DNA from: Gammaproteobacteria bacterium
GTDB lineage: Bacteria; Pseudomonadota; Gammaproteobacteria; SZUA-229
DNA: 37,739 nucleotides
Direction of reading: 5' to 3'
Assembly (NCBI GenBank): GCA_030595185.1
Contig: JAUVDT010000009.1
Location: forward strand, 1 to 37,739
Shown here: in pieces, positions 7,010 to 15,476 of the stretch
Layout: each line of letters begins with the position of its first letter
Numbering within the stretch: the first letter of the stretch is position 1
Made by a program: the position numbers and the translations under genes
Notes under the pieces: generated by a model
The model's input: the letters and a program-made list of their open reading frames with translations, nothing else
Told to the model about the DNA's origin: nothing
Databases searched by the model: none

Positions 7010-7894
7010 ATGAAACGAATTGTTTACTTTTTGCTAACCAATATAGCCATCATGCTGGTATTAAGTGTGGTGTTACAGCTATTAGGTGTTGAATCTATCC
7101 TTCAAAATAATGGTACAGATCTGGATCTACAGGCTTTATTGATCTTTTCAGCCGTATTTGGAATGGGTGGTTCTTTCATCTCTTTAATGATGTCTAAATG
7201 GATGGCAAAACGTATGAGTGGGGCTGAAGTTATTAAGCGGCCTCGTAACGGTACTGAACAGTGGCTTGTGGACACTGTGCAACGACTGTCTCAAAAAGCG
7301 GGCATAGGTATGCCGGAAGTTGCTATTTTTCATACTGAGGAAATTAATGCCTTTGCCACGGGTATGAGCCGTAATAATGCCCTGGTAGCTGTGAGTAGTG
7401 GTTTACTGAGTAATATGAGTGAGAATGAAGCAGAGGCGGTTATTGGGCATGAAATTGCTCATGTGGCGAATGGTGATATGGTAACGCTGACTTTGATTCA
7501 AGGTGTTGTTAACAGTTTTGTTATTTTTATTTCACGTATTGTTGGTTTCTTTGTCGATCGTGTATTGCTTAAAAATGAACGTGGGCATGGCATGGGTTAT
7601 TACATTGCCTCATTTGTTGCGCAAATTGTCTTTGGTATTTTAGCAAGTGGTATTGTGATGTACTTCTCTCGCTGGCGTGAATTTAGAGCAGATGAGGGTG
7701 GTGCTGAATTGGCGGGTACTCGTAATATGATTGCGGCGCTTGAGAAATTAAGGCGTAATTCTGGTGCCAGTGAAATGCCTGAGCAAATGGCTGCTTTTGC
7801 TATTTCTGGTGGAACAAAAAGTAGTTTTAAAAAGTTTTTTATGAGTCATCCTCCTTTAGAGGATAGAATCAGGGCTTTAAAAGCAACGTTGTAA
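7010..7894 (+). CDS. htpX: Membrane zinc protease HtpX
   Basis: M48-family integral membrane metalloprotease that degrades misfolded inner-membrane proteins, acting alongside FtsH. Length (294) equals the family's usual 293. Two N-terminal helices (about 4-24 and 40-62) precede the cytosolic active site '[11 protein letters not shown]' with zinc-binding His147 and His151 and catalytic Glu148. '[12 protein letters not shown]' and '[29 protein letters not shown]' follow, carrying further membrane helices and the third zinc ligand in the [10 protein letters not shown] block. The C-terminus '[13 protein letters not shown]' is typical. A sigma-32-like promoter and an inverted repeat lie immediately upstream, and a strong hairpin terminator downstream. 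A short loop of about seven residues near residue 30 is longer than in E. coli. Confidence 0.97.
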   Translation: MKRIVYFLLTNIAIMLVLSVVLQLLGVESILQNNGTDLDLQALLIFSAVFGMGGSFISLMMSKWMAKRMSGAEVIKRPRNGTEQWLVDTVQRLSQKAGIGMPEVAIFHTEEINAFATGMSRNNALVAVSSGLLSNMSENEAEAVIGHEIAHVANGDMVTLTLIQGVVNSFVIFISRIVGFFVDRVLLKNERGHGMGYYIASFVAQIVFGILASGIVMYFSRWREFRADEGGAELAGTRNMIAALEKLRRNSGASEMPEQMAAFAISGGTKSSFKKFFMSHPPLEDRIRALKATL

Positions 7895-7929
7895 TTTTTA
7901 ATGTTGAAGAGTATTGGTTTAACTAAAAA

Positions 7930-7961
7930 GCCATTCCTTATTGTTTAGGAATGGCATTTTT
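7930..7961. terminator. Bidirectional terminator between htpX and DUF302 gene
   Basis: GCCATTCCT (7930-7938) pairs perfectly with AGGAATGGC (7947-7955) and is followed by ATTTTTT on the plus strand. The plus strand has AAAAA just before the stem, so the reverse transcript also gets a T-run. It separates two convergent genes and should stop both. Confidence 0.85.
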
Positions 7962-7968
7962 TAAATGC

Positions 7969-8433
7969 TTAATTATTACCAGTAGCGAAATTGCTCAATT
8001 TGTTTAAAGCACCTGTCATTTTTTTAAGAATCTTAGCGCGGTCTTTAATGTGGTGACGTTCCGCAATGAATGCAGGGTCGTTGTAGCTTAGATAGACATT
8101 TCCTTTAGCATCTTCCCATGCCAACGCTTTCATTGGTAAATCGATACCTGCCGTTTGGTTAGATGTAAACATGTGGCTTCCTAACTTAGGGTTACCAAAC
8201 ATCAGTAATTCTGTTGGGCGTAATGGAATGTTAACCGCATTGGCTTTTGCACTGTGTTTCCAGCGTAAAGCGACGGTGATGCCTTTCTTTTTTAGGATGT
8301 TTTCAAGACGATCTAATGTAATTGATACTGAGTGTTTGCTTTTTTTAGTGATTAGGCCGTCTTCGTGTCCCGCGTTAGCGATGAGTGGTGATAAACCGAG
8401 TAGAAATGACAACGTAATAATGAGTTTTTTCAT
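7969..8433 (-). CDS. Periplasmic DUF302 protein
   Basis: Secreted single-domain protein of the DUF302 family, whose biochemical role is unknown. A signal peptide (MKKLIITLSFLLGLSPLIANA, cleavage near residue 21) is followed by the family blocks 'GLITKKSKHSVSITLDRL', 'LRPTELLMFGNPKLGSHM', 'GIDLPMKALAWEDAKGNV' and 'SYNDPAFIAERH'. At 154 residues it is the usual length for the periplasmic form. The start is backed by AAGGAT seven bases upstream. A perfect 8-bp inverted repeat at 8471-8489 lies in its short upstream region. It is convergent with htpX and probably transcribed alone. Confidence 0.88.
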   Translation of the reverse strand: MKKLIITLSFLLGLSPLIANAGHEDGLITKKSKHSVSITLDRLENILKKKGITVALRWKHSAKANAVNIPLRPTELLMFGNPKLGSHMFTSNQTAGIDLPMKALAWEDAKGNVYLSYNDPAFIAERHHIKDRAKILKKMTGALNKLSNFATGNN

Positions 8434-8470
8434 AGAAATATCCTTTTATTTATTTTTTATTAGTAATTTA

Positions 8471-8489
8471 CGGTCGTAGTGTACGACCG
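8471..8489. promoter_or_regulatory. Perfect inverted repeat CGGTCGTA/TACGACCG
   Basis: CGGTCGTA (8471-8478) and TACGACCG (8482-8489) are exact reverse complements with a 3-base loop, GC-rich in an AT-rich setting. A second palindrome, AAAAAAGTttACTTTTTT, follows at about 8499-8516. Together they lie between the fimX-like stop and the DUF302 start on the minus strand. The second could be the terminator of the fimX-like gene; the first could be part of it or an operator for the DUF302 gene. Confidence 0.45.
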
Positions 8490-8528
8490 GTCGAGCTCAA
8501 AAAAGTTTACTTTTTTCTTGTAGAGAGC

Positions 8529-10616
8529 TTAGCCTGCCATTTCTGAGAAGTCGTAATTCAACTCTGCCATTGGCTCTTGTAAGAAATTACCTTGAATGAA
8601 GTTAACACCCATCCCCCAAAGTACAGATAAGCTGCTGGCATCATGAATACACTGTGCGATAGTGAGCTTACCCATTTTAGTTGCTGTTTCTGTTATGTTT
8701 TTAACAGTTTCCTGATTTTGAGTATTGGTAGAAAGCTTGTCCATAAATGAGCTTTCTATTTTCAGGTAGTCAACAGGAATATGTTTTAATAACTGGAATG
8801 GATTCATACCAGTGCCGAAATCATCTAATGCGAAGCCACAATCAAGAGCGGCCAGACCTTCACCTAATGCTTTAGATTGTTTAAGGTTGGTGACGGCAAC
8901 TGATTCTTTTATTTCAAAAATAATGGCGTTTTTATTAATATTTGCAGCATGAATTTTTTGTTCTAGCCATGGCAGTAATTTTTCATCACGTAATGATGCT
9001 TCGCTGAGCTTAATAAAGAACTTAGTATCTTTCTTGGCTTTTTTCTGTGCCATTAATACTTTTAGTGCGTTGCTAATAACCCAGCGATCAACTAAAGGCA
9101 TTAAGCCACTTCTTTCTGCAGCAGGAATGAAATCATCAGGCATAATTATTGCACCTTTTTTATCTTTCATTCGTACATAAACTTCGTAACGCTCTTCTAT
9201 ATCACCATGCAAACTTATGACAGGCTGATAATTAAGAACAAACATGTCATTTTTAAGAGCAGCTAATAATGCGCTTGATACTTTTGTGTCGACTTCTTTC
9301 TGTGTTAGCTCACCTTCTTTAGGAACATAGACAGAAACTTTATTGGGGCCTAATGCTTGTGACTCTTCGGCTGCTTTTTCTGCACGTAAAAGAATTTCAC
9401 TGGATTCAGGAGATTCTTTCTCAATTAAACTGATACCGATAGTGCACGTTGTATTTGTTTTTGTGCCATTAATTTCTGTGTTGAACTGTTCAATGGCTTC
9501 TCTTAATTTGTTACCATAAGTTTCAGCGTCTTTACGATTTGATTTTTCATGAATGATGGTGAAATTATGGCCATCAAATCGAGCCAGTACATCATTGGCA
9601 CTGCATATTTTTTTCAGTAACTCTGCAATATCGATTAATAATTGATCACCGCCAATAACACCGAGTTTGGTTTTCATGTCGTGGAAGTTATCTAAGCTTA
9701 AGTAAAGCAGGGCAGACTCAGTTTTGTCTTTTTTCGCTTTAGAGATTATTTTTTCTAAAGAGTCGAGGAAAAACTGTCGGTTATAAAGGCCTGTAACCTG
9801 ATCGCGTTGACTCAATAAGTTGATTTGTTTTTCGAGTTCTTTTTGGTCTAATTCATTTCGAATAATAATTTGAATACAAGGCTCACCATCAATTGAAGCA
9901 GGTGAAAATTCTATTTTACCGTTGAATTCAGTACCGTCGGCATTTTTCATACCGCTTTCGAAAGATTCTATTGTTGATTTCTTGCCATAATTACGCAAAA
10001 ACTTTTTGAAGTTATTTTGATCATCGCTGCTGACCATATCCAGAATCGGAGTACCTTCTAAATCTTCATTTTCTTCGAAACCAAATAGTTCAAGGTAAGA
10101 TTGGTTGGAGTAAATGTGCATACCTTCATGAATATAAGCAATGGCGTCACGTGAACTGTCCATTAACGATTCAATGCGTTTCTTACTTTCAAGATAAGCG
10201 ACTTCTATCTTTGCGAGTCGCTTGTTGTTTTTAATTTGCAATAACTCACGGTGAAGTACATTTTTGAGGTGTGCTTCATTATTAAGGTCTATTTGATCAT
10301 TTGCGCCCTGAGACATGACAAGGTCTAAGTCATTGGCATTACCTTCTCTGCAAGCGGTAAGCACGGAGGTAGTATTAATAAGCTTATGATCTGTAAGAAT
10401 TTTAATTGTGCTTGGCAGGTCGATAAGCTCCATGCCATTGCTATAGATTAAAAGATCTGGAGTGGTTTTTTTAAGTGCTTCTTCTAGGTCTTCATCATCT
10501 TCTACACGAACTGAGCGTGCTGTAGTACCTAAACTACGGATGGTGCTGACTAGTTTTTCTTCGTTGTTGAAAGAATCGTCAATCACAATCATGTTGACGG
10601 ATGTTTCTTTACTCAC
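8529..10616 (-). CDS. fimX: FimX-like degenerate GGDEF-EAL c-di-GMP receptor
   Basis: Cytoplasmic regulator resembling Pseudomonas FimX (about 690 residues; 695 here), which binds c-di-GMP and promotes type IV pilus assembly and twitching. Order: degenerate receiver (about 8-125, with 'LLIYSNG' in place of the phospho-Asp), PAS (about 148-255), GGDEF (about 265-430) with the signature reduced to DGHNF (348-352), and EAL (about 445-690) with EVY (478-480) in place of EAL. The EAL half keeps 'LDDFGTG' and 'VDYLKIESSF' but the usual AEFVE block is 'AQCIHD', so catalysis is unlikely and binding is the expected role. The end 'FIQGNFLQEP' is typical of FimX. The start is GTG with GGAG six bases upstream. 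It lies 88 bases after the PilZ-like gene and is probably co-transcribed. Symbol by homology. Confidence 0.88.
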   Translation of the reverse strand: MSKETSVNMIVIDDSFNNEEKLVSTIRSLGTTARSVRVEDDEDLEEALKKTTPDLLIYSNGMELIDLPSTIKILTDHKLINTTSVLTACREGNANDLDLVMSQGANDQIDLNNEAHLKNVLHRELLQIKNNKRLAKIEVAYLESKKRIESLMDSSRDAIAYIHEGMHIYSNQSYLELFGFEENEDLEGTPILDMVSSDDQNNFKKFLRNYGKKSTIESFESGMKNADGTEFNGKIEFSPASIDGEPCIQIIIRNELDQKELEKQINLLSQRDQVTGLYNRQFFLDSLEKIISKAKKDKTESALLYLSLDNFHDMKTKLGVIGGDQLLIDIAELLKKICSANDVLARFDGHNFTIIHEKSNRKDAETYGNKLREAIEQFNTEINGTKTNTTCTIGISLIEKESPESSEILLRAEKAAEESQALGPNKVSVYVPKEGELTQKEVDTKVSSALLAALKNDMFVLNYQPVISLHGDIEERYEVYVRMKDKKGAIIMPDDFIPAAERSGLMPLVDRWVISNALKVLMAQKKAKKDTKFFIKLSEASLRDEKLLPWLEQKIHAANINKNAIIFEIKESVAVTNLKQSKALGEGLAALDCGFALDDFGTGMNPFQLLKHIPVDYLKIESSFMDKLSTNTQNQETVKNITETATKMGKLTIAQCIHDASSLSVLWGMGVNFIQGNFLQEPMAELNYDFSEMAG

Positions 10617-10704
10617 AAATTACTCCAGAGGCCTTGTTAGCGATTCCATGTATTCTAATCTGTAATCACTTATTTTGGAAATTTGATTCAATAAATAGCC
10701 TTAT

Positions 10705-12558
10705 TTACAGTGATGACCAGATAGAGTCAAAATCATCATCGTCAGCATTATTGGGCTCGTGCTTTTGTGCAACGGCTGGAGCGGGCGCTTCGGGGGCATG
10801 TTTTCTTAGAGTTGGGCCTGTTTCTATTTGCGTAAACTGGAACTGAGTAAAGGAACCGGTATGCTCAGCTACGGTGCTTAGCTTGATATCAATAGAGCGT
10901 TCGTAAACATTAATTTTTAGCGTATCACCTATTTTAAAAGCATGTGATGGCATCAGTAATGTTGTTGGTTGTTTGATGGGTTTTATCCCTGGCAGCATTA
11001 AACACTCAAAAGGGTCTTCATGTTCTTTACCCATGCGCTGGATAGTGGCAGTGATTACTTTTGGTGATAATACTTGTACGCCAATATCAAGACCGGTTCC
11101 CTGTGTGTATTGCATCCAGCGAATAATGCCCGCACGCCATTGATAACTATGGTCGGCTTCTTTCTCACGAATACCTATTAACTCACCCACCTGAGCTTTT
11201 GAGGTGGTATCTGAGTCCCAGTGAAGGCTATAACCACCGGCTGAAATATTAATCACCTGCCAGTGTAAATCATCGCTTTCTTTATGCAGGAGATAACTGG
11301 CTTCTTCACGTGCTTTTAATTCACCGATAAAAGTGTCGGTTAATACGTTACCCGAGGCGATAATATCCCAGGCATTAGGCAAGCTCTTCATGCTTGAATT
11401 AAAGTTGGGATGAGTGATCAGTGACGGGTCGTAATTATCTGCACGGTCATAATCGAAATCGGTATCGATAGTCTCAAGAGAAAAGCCTGAGCCAGGTGAA
11501 CTTGGTTCTTCTTCTACCGGGTGCAATTCATCATAAATAGCGCTGTAAATAGATTTAAGGCCAATGGAAGCAGCAATGTTGCCAGGTTTATCGCTACGAG
11601 AAAACCGGCGTTTAGCGCAAACGCTCCAGGAGGTCGCTAATGTTCTTAAAGTTTCCTGAGTTAACCCGTCATTGGTAGAAATGGTGTCATAACCCTTACT
11701 TTTATCTGAAGAAAGCGATTTAATTTGTTTTACCAAAGCCTCGGTGTCGAGTGAGATAAAGTTTACATCGTTTTGATGTGACGCGGTGTTAATACAAGTT
11801 GGTGGTGCATCAATTTTTAATTGAATGGCAAAACAACGGTCTTGTTCAGATGCAGGAGGAATGCTTTTTAAGTTGACTAATAAATTCCACTCATCCAGCT
11901 GTTTATAAACGCGTTCAGTTTCACTATGCCTTAGAGCATGAGGGCGCGCCAGAGAAAATAGAACCAGTTTTTTATATGCTTGTTCTATGGAATTAGCGGG
12001 AGCTTTTTTATCTTGTCCCGGGATATTCTTTTTCTGCCAATCTTTACTGCAAATAAACTGGTAGATATGGTTGGCATCCCACCAGCTACCTCTAGGTACG
12101 CTCGCGTATATTTGGCTGGCTCTCAAAATTAAAAGAGCGGTATTAGAAATAGCGCGGTAAGCCGCTAAAATGGTATTTTTTTCATCCAGCTTGGCAATGC
12201 CATTGGCTACTTCAAAAAGAATGATTTTATAACCGTGGATAAGTTCACGCAGTAGAGCCTGGTTTAAATTAATAATCTTAAGGCTTTTATCCGGTAAGGG
12301 TAAGCTGCGATTGATGAAGTGTTTGTGAAGATTATCCAAAATAAGTTCAATTGGCTCATGAAACAATTCTAAATTGGCAATACGGTACTTAGGCGGCATT
12401 TCCTGGCGATTTAGATCCACCAGTGAATTATAAATTTGTCGTGTCATATCGCCCATGCTGGCTCGTGGAAGTTGAGCCAACCATTTTTTTACCTTACGTG
12501 GATGATTTGGGAATGCTCCTTTCACCGCTGGCGTTTGGTTGGGAATATGAAGTTTCAT
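10705..12558 (-). CDS. PilZ-like protein, conserved fimX partner
   Basis: Large cytoplasmic protein of 617 residues resembling the conserved hypothetical encoded beside fimX and psd in Pseudomonas (PA4958 type). No signal peptide or membrane helix. The N-terminal and central part (1-400) is helical with no motif I can name ('HPRKVKKWLAQLPR', 'GSWWDANHIYQ'). The C-terminal part (about 405-520) looks PilZ-like: 'VINISAGGYSLHW' fits the NxSxxG motif and 'GIIRWMQYTQGTGLDIGVQVL' the later PilZ strands, but a clear RxxxR c-di-GMP motif is not obvious. The protein ends in an acidic tail, 'NNADDDDFDSIWSSL'. Its position directly before the fimX-like gene suggests a joint role in pilus control. No strong ribosome site is seen before the ATG. 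Confidence 0.75.
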   Translation of the reverse strand: MKLHIPNQTPAVKGAFPNHPRKVKKWLAQLPRASMGDMTRQIYNSLVDLNRQEMPPKYRIANLELFHEPIELILDNLHKHFINRSLPLPDKSLKIINLNQALLRELIHGYKIILFEVANGIAKLDEKNTILAAYRAISNTALLILRASQIYASVPRGSWWDANHIYQFICSKDWQKKNIPGQDKKAPANSIEQAYKKLVLFSLARPHALRHSETERVYKQLDEWNLLVNLKSIPPASEQDRCFAIQLKIDAPPTCINTASHQNDVNFISLDTEALVKQIKSLSSDKSKGYDTISTNDGLTQETLRTLATSWSVCAKRRFSRSDKPGNIAASIGLKSIYSAIYDELHPVEEEPSSPGSGFSLETIDTDFDYDRADNYDPSLITHPNFNSSMKSLPNAWDIIASGNVLTDTFIGELKAREEASYLLHKESDDLHWQVINISAGGYSLHWDSDTTSKAQVGELIGIREKEADHSYQWRAGIIRWMQYTQGTGLDIGVQVLSPKVITATIQRMGKEHEDPFECLMLPGIKPIKQPTTLLMPSHAFKIGDTLKINVYERSIDIKLSTVAEHTGSFTQFQFTQIETGPTLRKHAPEAPAPAVAQKHEPNNADDDDFDSIWSSL

Positions 12559-12672
12559 TAAATCTTAACTACCTGTAACCTAAAAAATTGTAAAAAAGTT
12601 ATTTGTACATATTAAATAATATAACAAAAACAACAATTTGCAGTGATTTGTTAGGCTTAATTCACATAACTT

Positions 12673-13650
12673 TTACAAAATGCGCGTTTTTGCTTGTTCA
12701 CCTGCAATTTCTTTTACCAAATTAGGCATAAGATAACCGGGTAAACCCTGTCGAATTTCATCCATTAGTGAGATTGCGTCAGCTTCTTTTACAAAAAAAT
12801 GCGCAGCACCCTGAACGGGATCCAATAAATGCAAATAATACGGCAAAATGCCGTATTCATACAGTTTTTCGCTTAATTCGATGAGTATTTTGGCCTGGTT
12901 GTTCACATTAGCCAGTAAAACAGATTGATTTAATAACTGTATTTCACTTTGCTTTAATTGTTTAAAAACACCTTTATTACTCTCATTTAATTCATTGGCA
13001 TGATTAATATGCGTGACCAATGAAACCAGAAAACGGCTGTTTTGTAATATTGAAATTAATTCACTATCTATTCGTTCAGGTAAAACACTCGGTATCCGAG
13101 TATGTATTCTTAGTCGTTTAATGTGTTCGATTTGTTCAAGTTGCTGAATTAAATAATTCAACTTCTCATTAGAAACCATTAACGGATCACCACCACTAAG
13201 AATGATTTCGGAGATCTCACTATGTTCACGTAAATAATTGAATGCGGGTTCCCAATTTTCTTTATTAATTTGCGCATCGGAATAAGGGAAGTGTCGTCTA
13301 AAGCAATATCGGCAATGAATTGCACAAGCACCGGTAACAATAAAAAGTACTCTATTTTTGTATTTATGAATTAAGCCGGGTGTTGCCATTGCATCCATAT
13401 CACCAACGGGGTCATGAAGATAACCTTCTGTTAATTGAGTTTCATTGGCATGGGGTAATACTTGTTTTAAAAGTGGGTCATTCTCGATATCTGACAAATT
13501 AGAAAGAAAGCCGGTGGGAATTTTAATTTTGAATTGTTGATTAGCATGCGATGAAAAGACAGTTCTTAGCTTTTCATTAGCGGTTGTTTTAATTAAGTCA
13601 TCGACTGATTTAATGTTATTGCATAATTGTTGTTGCCAGTCGATGCTCAT
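12673..13650 (-). CDS. epmB: EF-P lysine 2,3-aminomutase EpmB
   Basis: Radical-SAM, PLP-dependent enzyme that isomerises (S)-alpha-lysine to (R)-beta-lysine, the substrate EpmA attaches to elongation factor P. The iron-sulfur cluster motif CxxxCxxC is 'CAIHCRYC' (Cys109, 113, 116), followed by 'RRHFPY' and 'LSGGDPLM', typical of the lysine-aminomutase family. 325 residues is near the E. coli length (342). It lacks the long C-terminal extension of catabolic lysine 2,3-aminomutases. It is divergent from efp-epmA across about 100 bases, and a TATAAT lies on the minus strand at 13683-13688, with no good -35. The start has AGG six bases upstream. The complete epmB/efp/epmA set makes the assignment firm. 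Confidence 0.96.
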   Translation of the reverse strand: MSIDWQQQLCNNIKSVDDLIKTTANEKLRTVFSSHANQQFKIKIPTGFLSNLSDIENDPLLKQVLPHANETQLTEGYLHDPVGDMDAMATPGLIHKYKNRVLFIVTGACAIHCRYCFRRHFPYSDAQINKENWEPAFNYLREHSEISEIILSGGDPLMVSNEKLNYLIQQLEQIEHIKRLRIHTRIPSVLPERIDSELISILQNSRFLVSLVTHINHANELNESNKGVFKQLKQSEIQLLNQSVLLANVNNQAKILIELSEKLYEYGILPYYLHLLDPVQGAAHFFVKEADAISLMDEIRQGLPGYLMPNLVKEIAGEQAKTRIL

Positions 13651-13757
13651 AAAAACCTAAACTAACCTGTAAAAAGATCCATATTATACGGCCTGTTAGT
13701 GTATTAATGAGGGCTTTTTCGGTATTATTGCGCCTTGGTTTATTCACGGTGATATTT

Positions 13758-14327
13758 ATGGCGACTTACAGTACAAACGAATTTAAAAACGGCTTAAAGC
13801 TATTGTTGAATGGTGACCCTTGTTCCATTACTGAAAACATATTAGTTAAGCCGGGAAAAGGCCAAGCCTTTAGCCGTGTAAAAATGAAAAACCTGAAAAC
13901 AGGCCGTACTATAGAAAAAACCTTTAAATCAGGTGAATCGGTAGAGGCTGCTGATGTTGAGGAAGTCAACGTAGAGTTTTTGTACGGTGACGGTGAATTA
14001 TGGCACTTTATGCAGCCAGAATCATTTGAACAATTCGCGGCGACTGAAACAGCGATGGCTGAAGCGGCTAAATGGGTGAAAGCCCAGGAAGAGTGCGTAA
14101 TGACACTTTGGAATGGCGAACCAATATCGGTTACACCACCAAACTTTGTTGAATTGACTATTGCTGATACTGACCCGGGTCTTAAAGGCGACACGGCGCA
14201 AGGTGGTACTAAACCTGCGACGCTAGAAACAGGTGCGGTTGTTAAAGTGCCTTTATTTATTGAGATTGGTGAAATGCTTAAGATTGATACTCGTACTGGT
14301 GAATATGTATCACGCGTTAAATCTTAA
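13758..14327 (+). CDS. efp: Elongation factor P
   Basis: Translation factor that rescues ribosomes stalled at polyproline stretches. The start is ATG at 13758, giving 189 residues (E. coli 188) and the canonical MATYSTNEF opening; the ORF track's start at 13707 adds 17 hydrophobic residues not found in the family. GGTGA precedes the chosen ATG at good spacing. The modified lysine lies in 'KPGKGQAF' at Lys34, the position that EpmA acts on. 'ITVTPP'-like '[11 protein letters not shown]', '[20 protein letters not shown]' and the end 'GEYVSRVK' are standard OB-domain landmarks. epmA follows after 18 bases, so the target and its modifying ligase are co-transcribed. Confidence 0.98.
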   Translation: MATYSTNEFKNGLKLLLNGDPCSITENILVKPGKGQAFSRVKMKNLKTGRTIEKTFKSGESVEAADVEEVNVEFLYGDGELWHFMQPESFEQFAATETAMAEAAKWVKAQEECVMTLWNGEPISVTPPNFVELTIADTDPGLKGDTAQGGTKPATLETGAVVKVPLFIEIGEMLKIDTRTGEYVSRVKS

Positions 14328-14345
14328 GCAGACCATAACGAATAC

Positions 14346-15314
14346 ATGAGCACTCAACACTGGCAGTCTGTTGCTGATATTGAGCTAATGCAAAAAAGAG
14401 CCCGCATGCTGCAAAGTATTCGGGCTTTTTTTGTGCAACTTGATGTCATGGAAGTGGATACGCCATCAATTTCTATTGCGGCAGTGACGGATTTACACAT
14501 AGAAAGTTTTGTTACCAACATGCAGCATCAAAACTACTATTTACAAACATCACCAGAATACCCAATGAAACGTTTATTGGCATCGGGCTATCCATCTATT
14601 TATCAAATTTGTAAAGTTTATCGCTGTGAAGAACAGGGCATCTTCCATAACCCAGAATTTATGATGCTGGAGTGGTATCGCCTCGGTTTTGATTACAAAC
14701 AATTGATGCAGGAAGTCAGCAGCTTGCTTGATTTATTATCAAAAGAGAACGAGTTGAGTACCCAGACGGACAAGGTCAGCTACCAGCAAGCGTTTATGCA
14801 AAGCGTTGGTATTGATCCTCTTAGTATCAGTGTTGAAGATTGTCGACAATGCTGTGTACGGCAACAAATAGACGTACCGCAGGGTATGTCGGATGACAAT
14901 GTTGATGAGTGGCTGGACTGGATTTTAACGCAAGCCGTGGCACCCGCGTTCAATCGAACAGGCTTTACGATTTTATACGATTACCCCGCATCACAATGTG
15001 CATTAGCCACTATTAGCGCGGATGGTAGTGTGGCGGAGCGCTTCGAAGTATTTTATGGTGAGCTGGAGTTAGCTAATGGTTTTAATGAATTAACCGATGC
15101 GCATGAACAACGTCAGCGCTTTGAAGCCGATAATAAGAAACGTCAGTTGGCGGGTTTAGATGTTATGCCGATAGATGAGCACTTTTTACAGGCATTGGAA
15201 GCAGGCTTTCCAAAATGTGCCGGTGTGGCAATTGGTCTGGATCGTTTGTTAATGGTGCTGACAGGAAAAGCCGAAATCAGCGACGTGCTGGCTTTTCCTT
15301 TTGACAGGGCTTAG
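14346..15314 (+). CDS. epmA: EF-P beta-lysyltransferase EpmA
   Basis: Class II lysyl-tRNA synthetase paralogue (also PoxA/GenX/YjeA) lacking the tRNA anticodon-binding OB domain; it ligates (R)-beta-lysine to Lys34 of EF-P. 322 residues against 325 in E. coli. Class II motifs are visible: 'QTSPEYPMKRLLASG' and 'YQICKVYRCEEQGIFHNPEF' (motif 2), 'MLEWYR', 'GELELANGFNEL', and motif 3 'GVAIGLDRLLMVLTG'. It begins 18 bases after efp and shares its transcript. Downstream come heptanucleotide repeats and a palindromic element that separate it from the convergent psd. Confidence 0.97.
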   Translation: MSTQHWQSVADIELMQKRARMLQSIRAFFVQLDVMEVDTPSISIAAVTDLHIESFVTNMQHQNYYLQTSPEYPMKRLLASGYPSIYQICKVYRCEEQGIFHNPEFMMLEWYRLGFDYKQLMQEVSSLLDLLSKENELSTQTDKVSYQQAFMQSVGIDPLSISVEDCRQCCVRQQIDVPQGMSDDNVDEWLDWILTQAVAPAFNRTGFTILYDYPASQCALATISADGSVAERFEVFYGELELANGFNELTDAHEQRQRFEADNKKRQLAGLDVMPIDEHFLQALEAGFPKCAGVAIGLDRLLMVLTGKAEISDVLAFPFDRA

Positions 15315-15320
15315 ATTCTA

Positions 15321-15348
15321 GTCGTAAGTCGTAAGTCGTAAGTCAGAA
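15321..15348. repeat. Heptanucleotide tandem repeat (GTCGTAA)
   Basis: Three exact copies of GTCGTAA (15321-15341) are followed by one degenerate copy, GTCAGAA (15342-15348). It sits just after the epmA stop and beside a palindromic element. Likely non-functional slippage product. Confidence 0.8.
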
Positions 15349-15360
15349 GTCGATCATAAC

Positions 15361-15441
15361 TTCGTCATTCCAGCGATGTTTAAGCTGGAATCCAGTGTTT
15401 AAGTTTTTGGATCCCAGCTAGAGGCATGCTGGGATGACGAA
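15361..15441. repeat. 81-bp double palindrome (CGTCATTCC family)
   Basis: Outer arms TTCGTCATTCCAGC (15361-15374) and GCTGGGATGACGAA (15428-15441) match at 13 of 14 positions. Inner arms GCTGGAATCC and GGATCCCAGC match at 9 of 10. Because the outer arm also pairs with the inner one (CCAGC/GCTGG), the element can fold as one long stem or two hairpins. The same CGTCATTCC words form the inner part of the 31967-32189 element. It lies between the convergent epmA and psd and could end both transcripts. Confidence 0.8.
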
Positions 15442-15476
15442 GGTTGTTTGCGACAGGTGTTTCTTTTTGTTTGGTT

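Noticed and set aside
13707-13757. N-terminal extension of elongation factor P with a hydrophobic stretch, as if secreted
   Set aside because: EF-P is cytosolic and begins MATY; the ATG at 13758 has a proper ribosome site and gives the family length.
13766-14194. 142-codon ORF antisense to efp
   Set aside because: Shadow of a strongly conserved gene; low-complexity Ser-rich translation with no domain.
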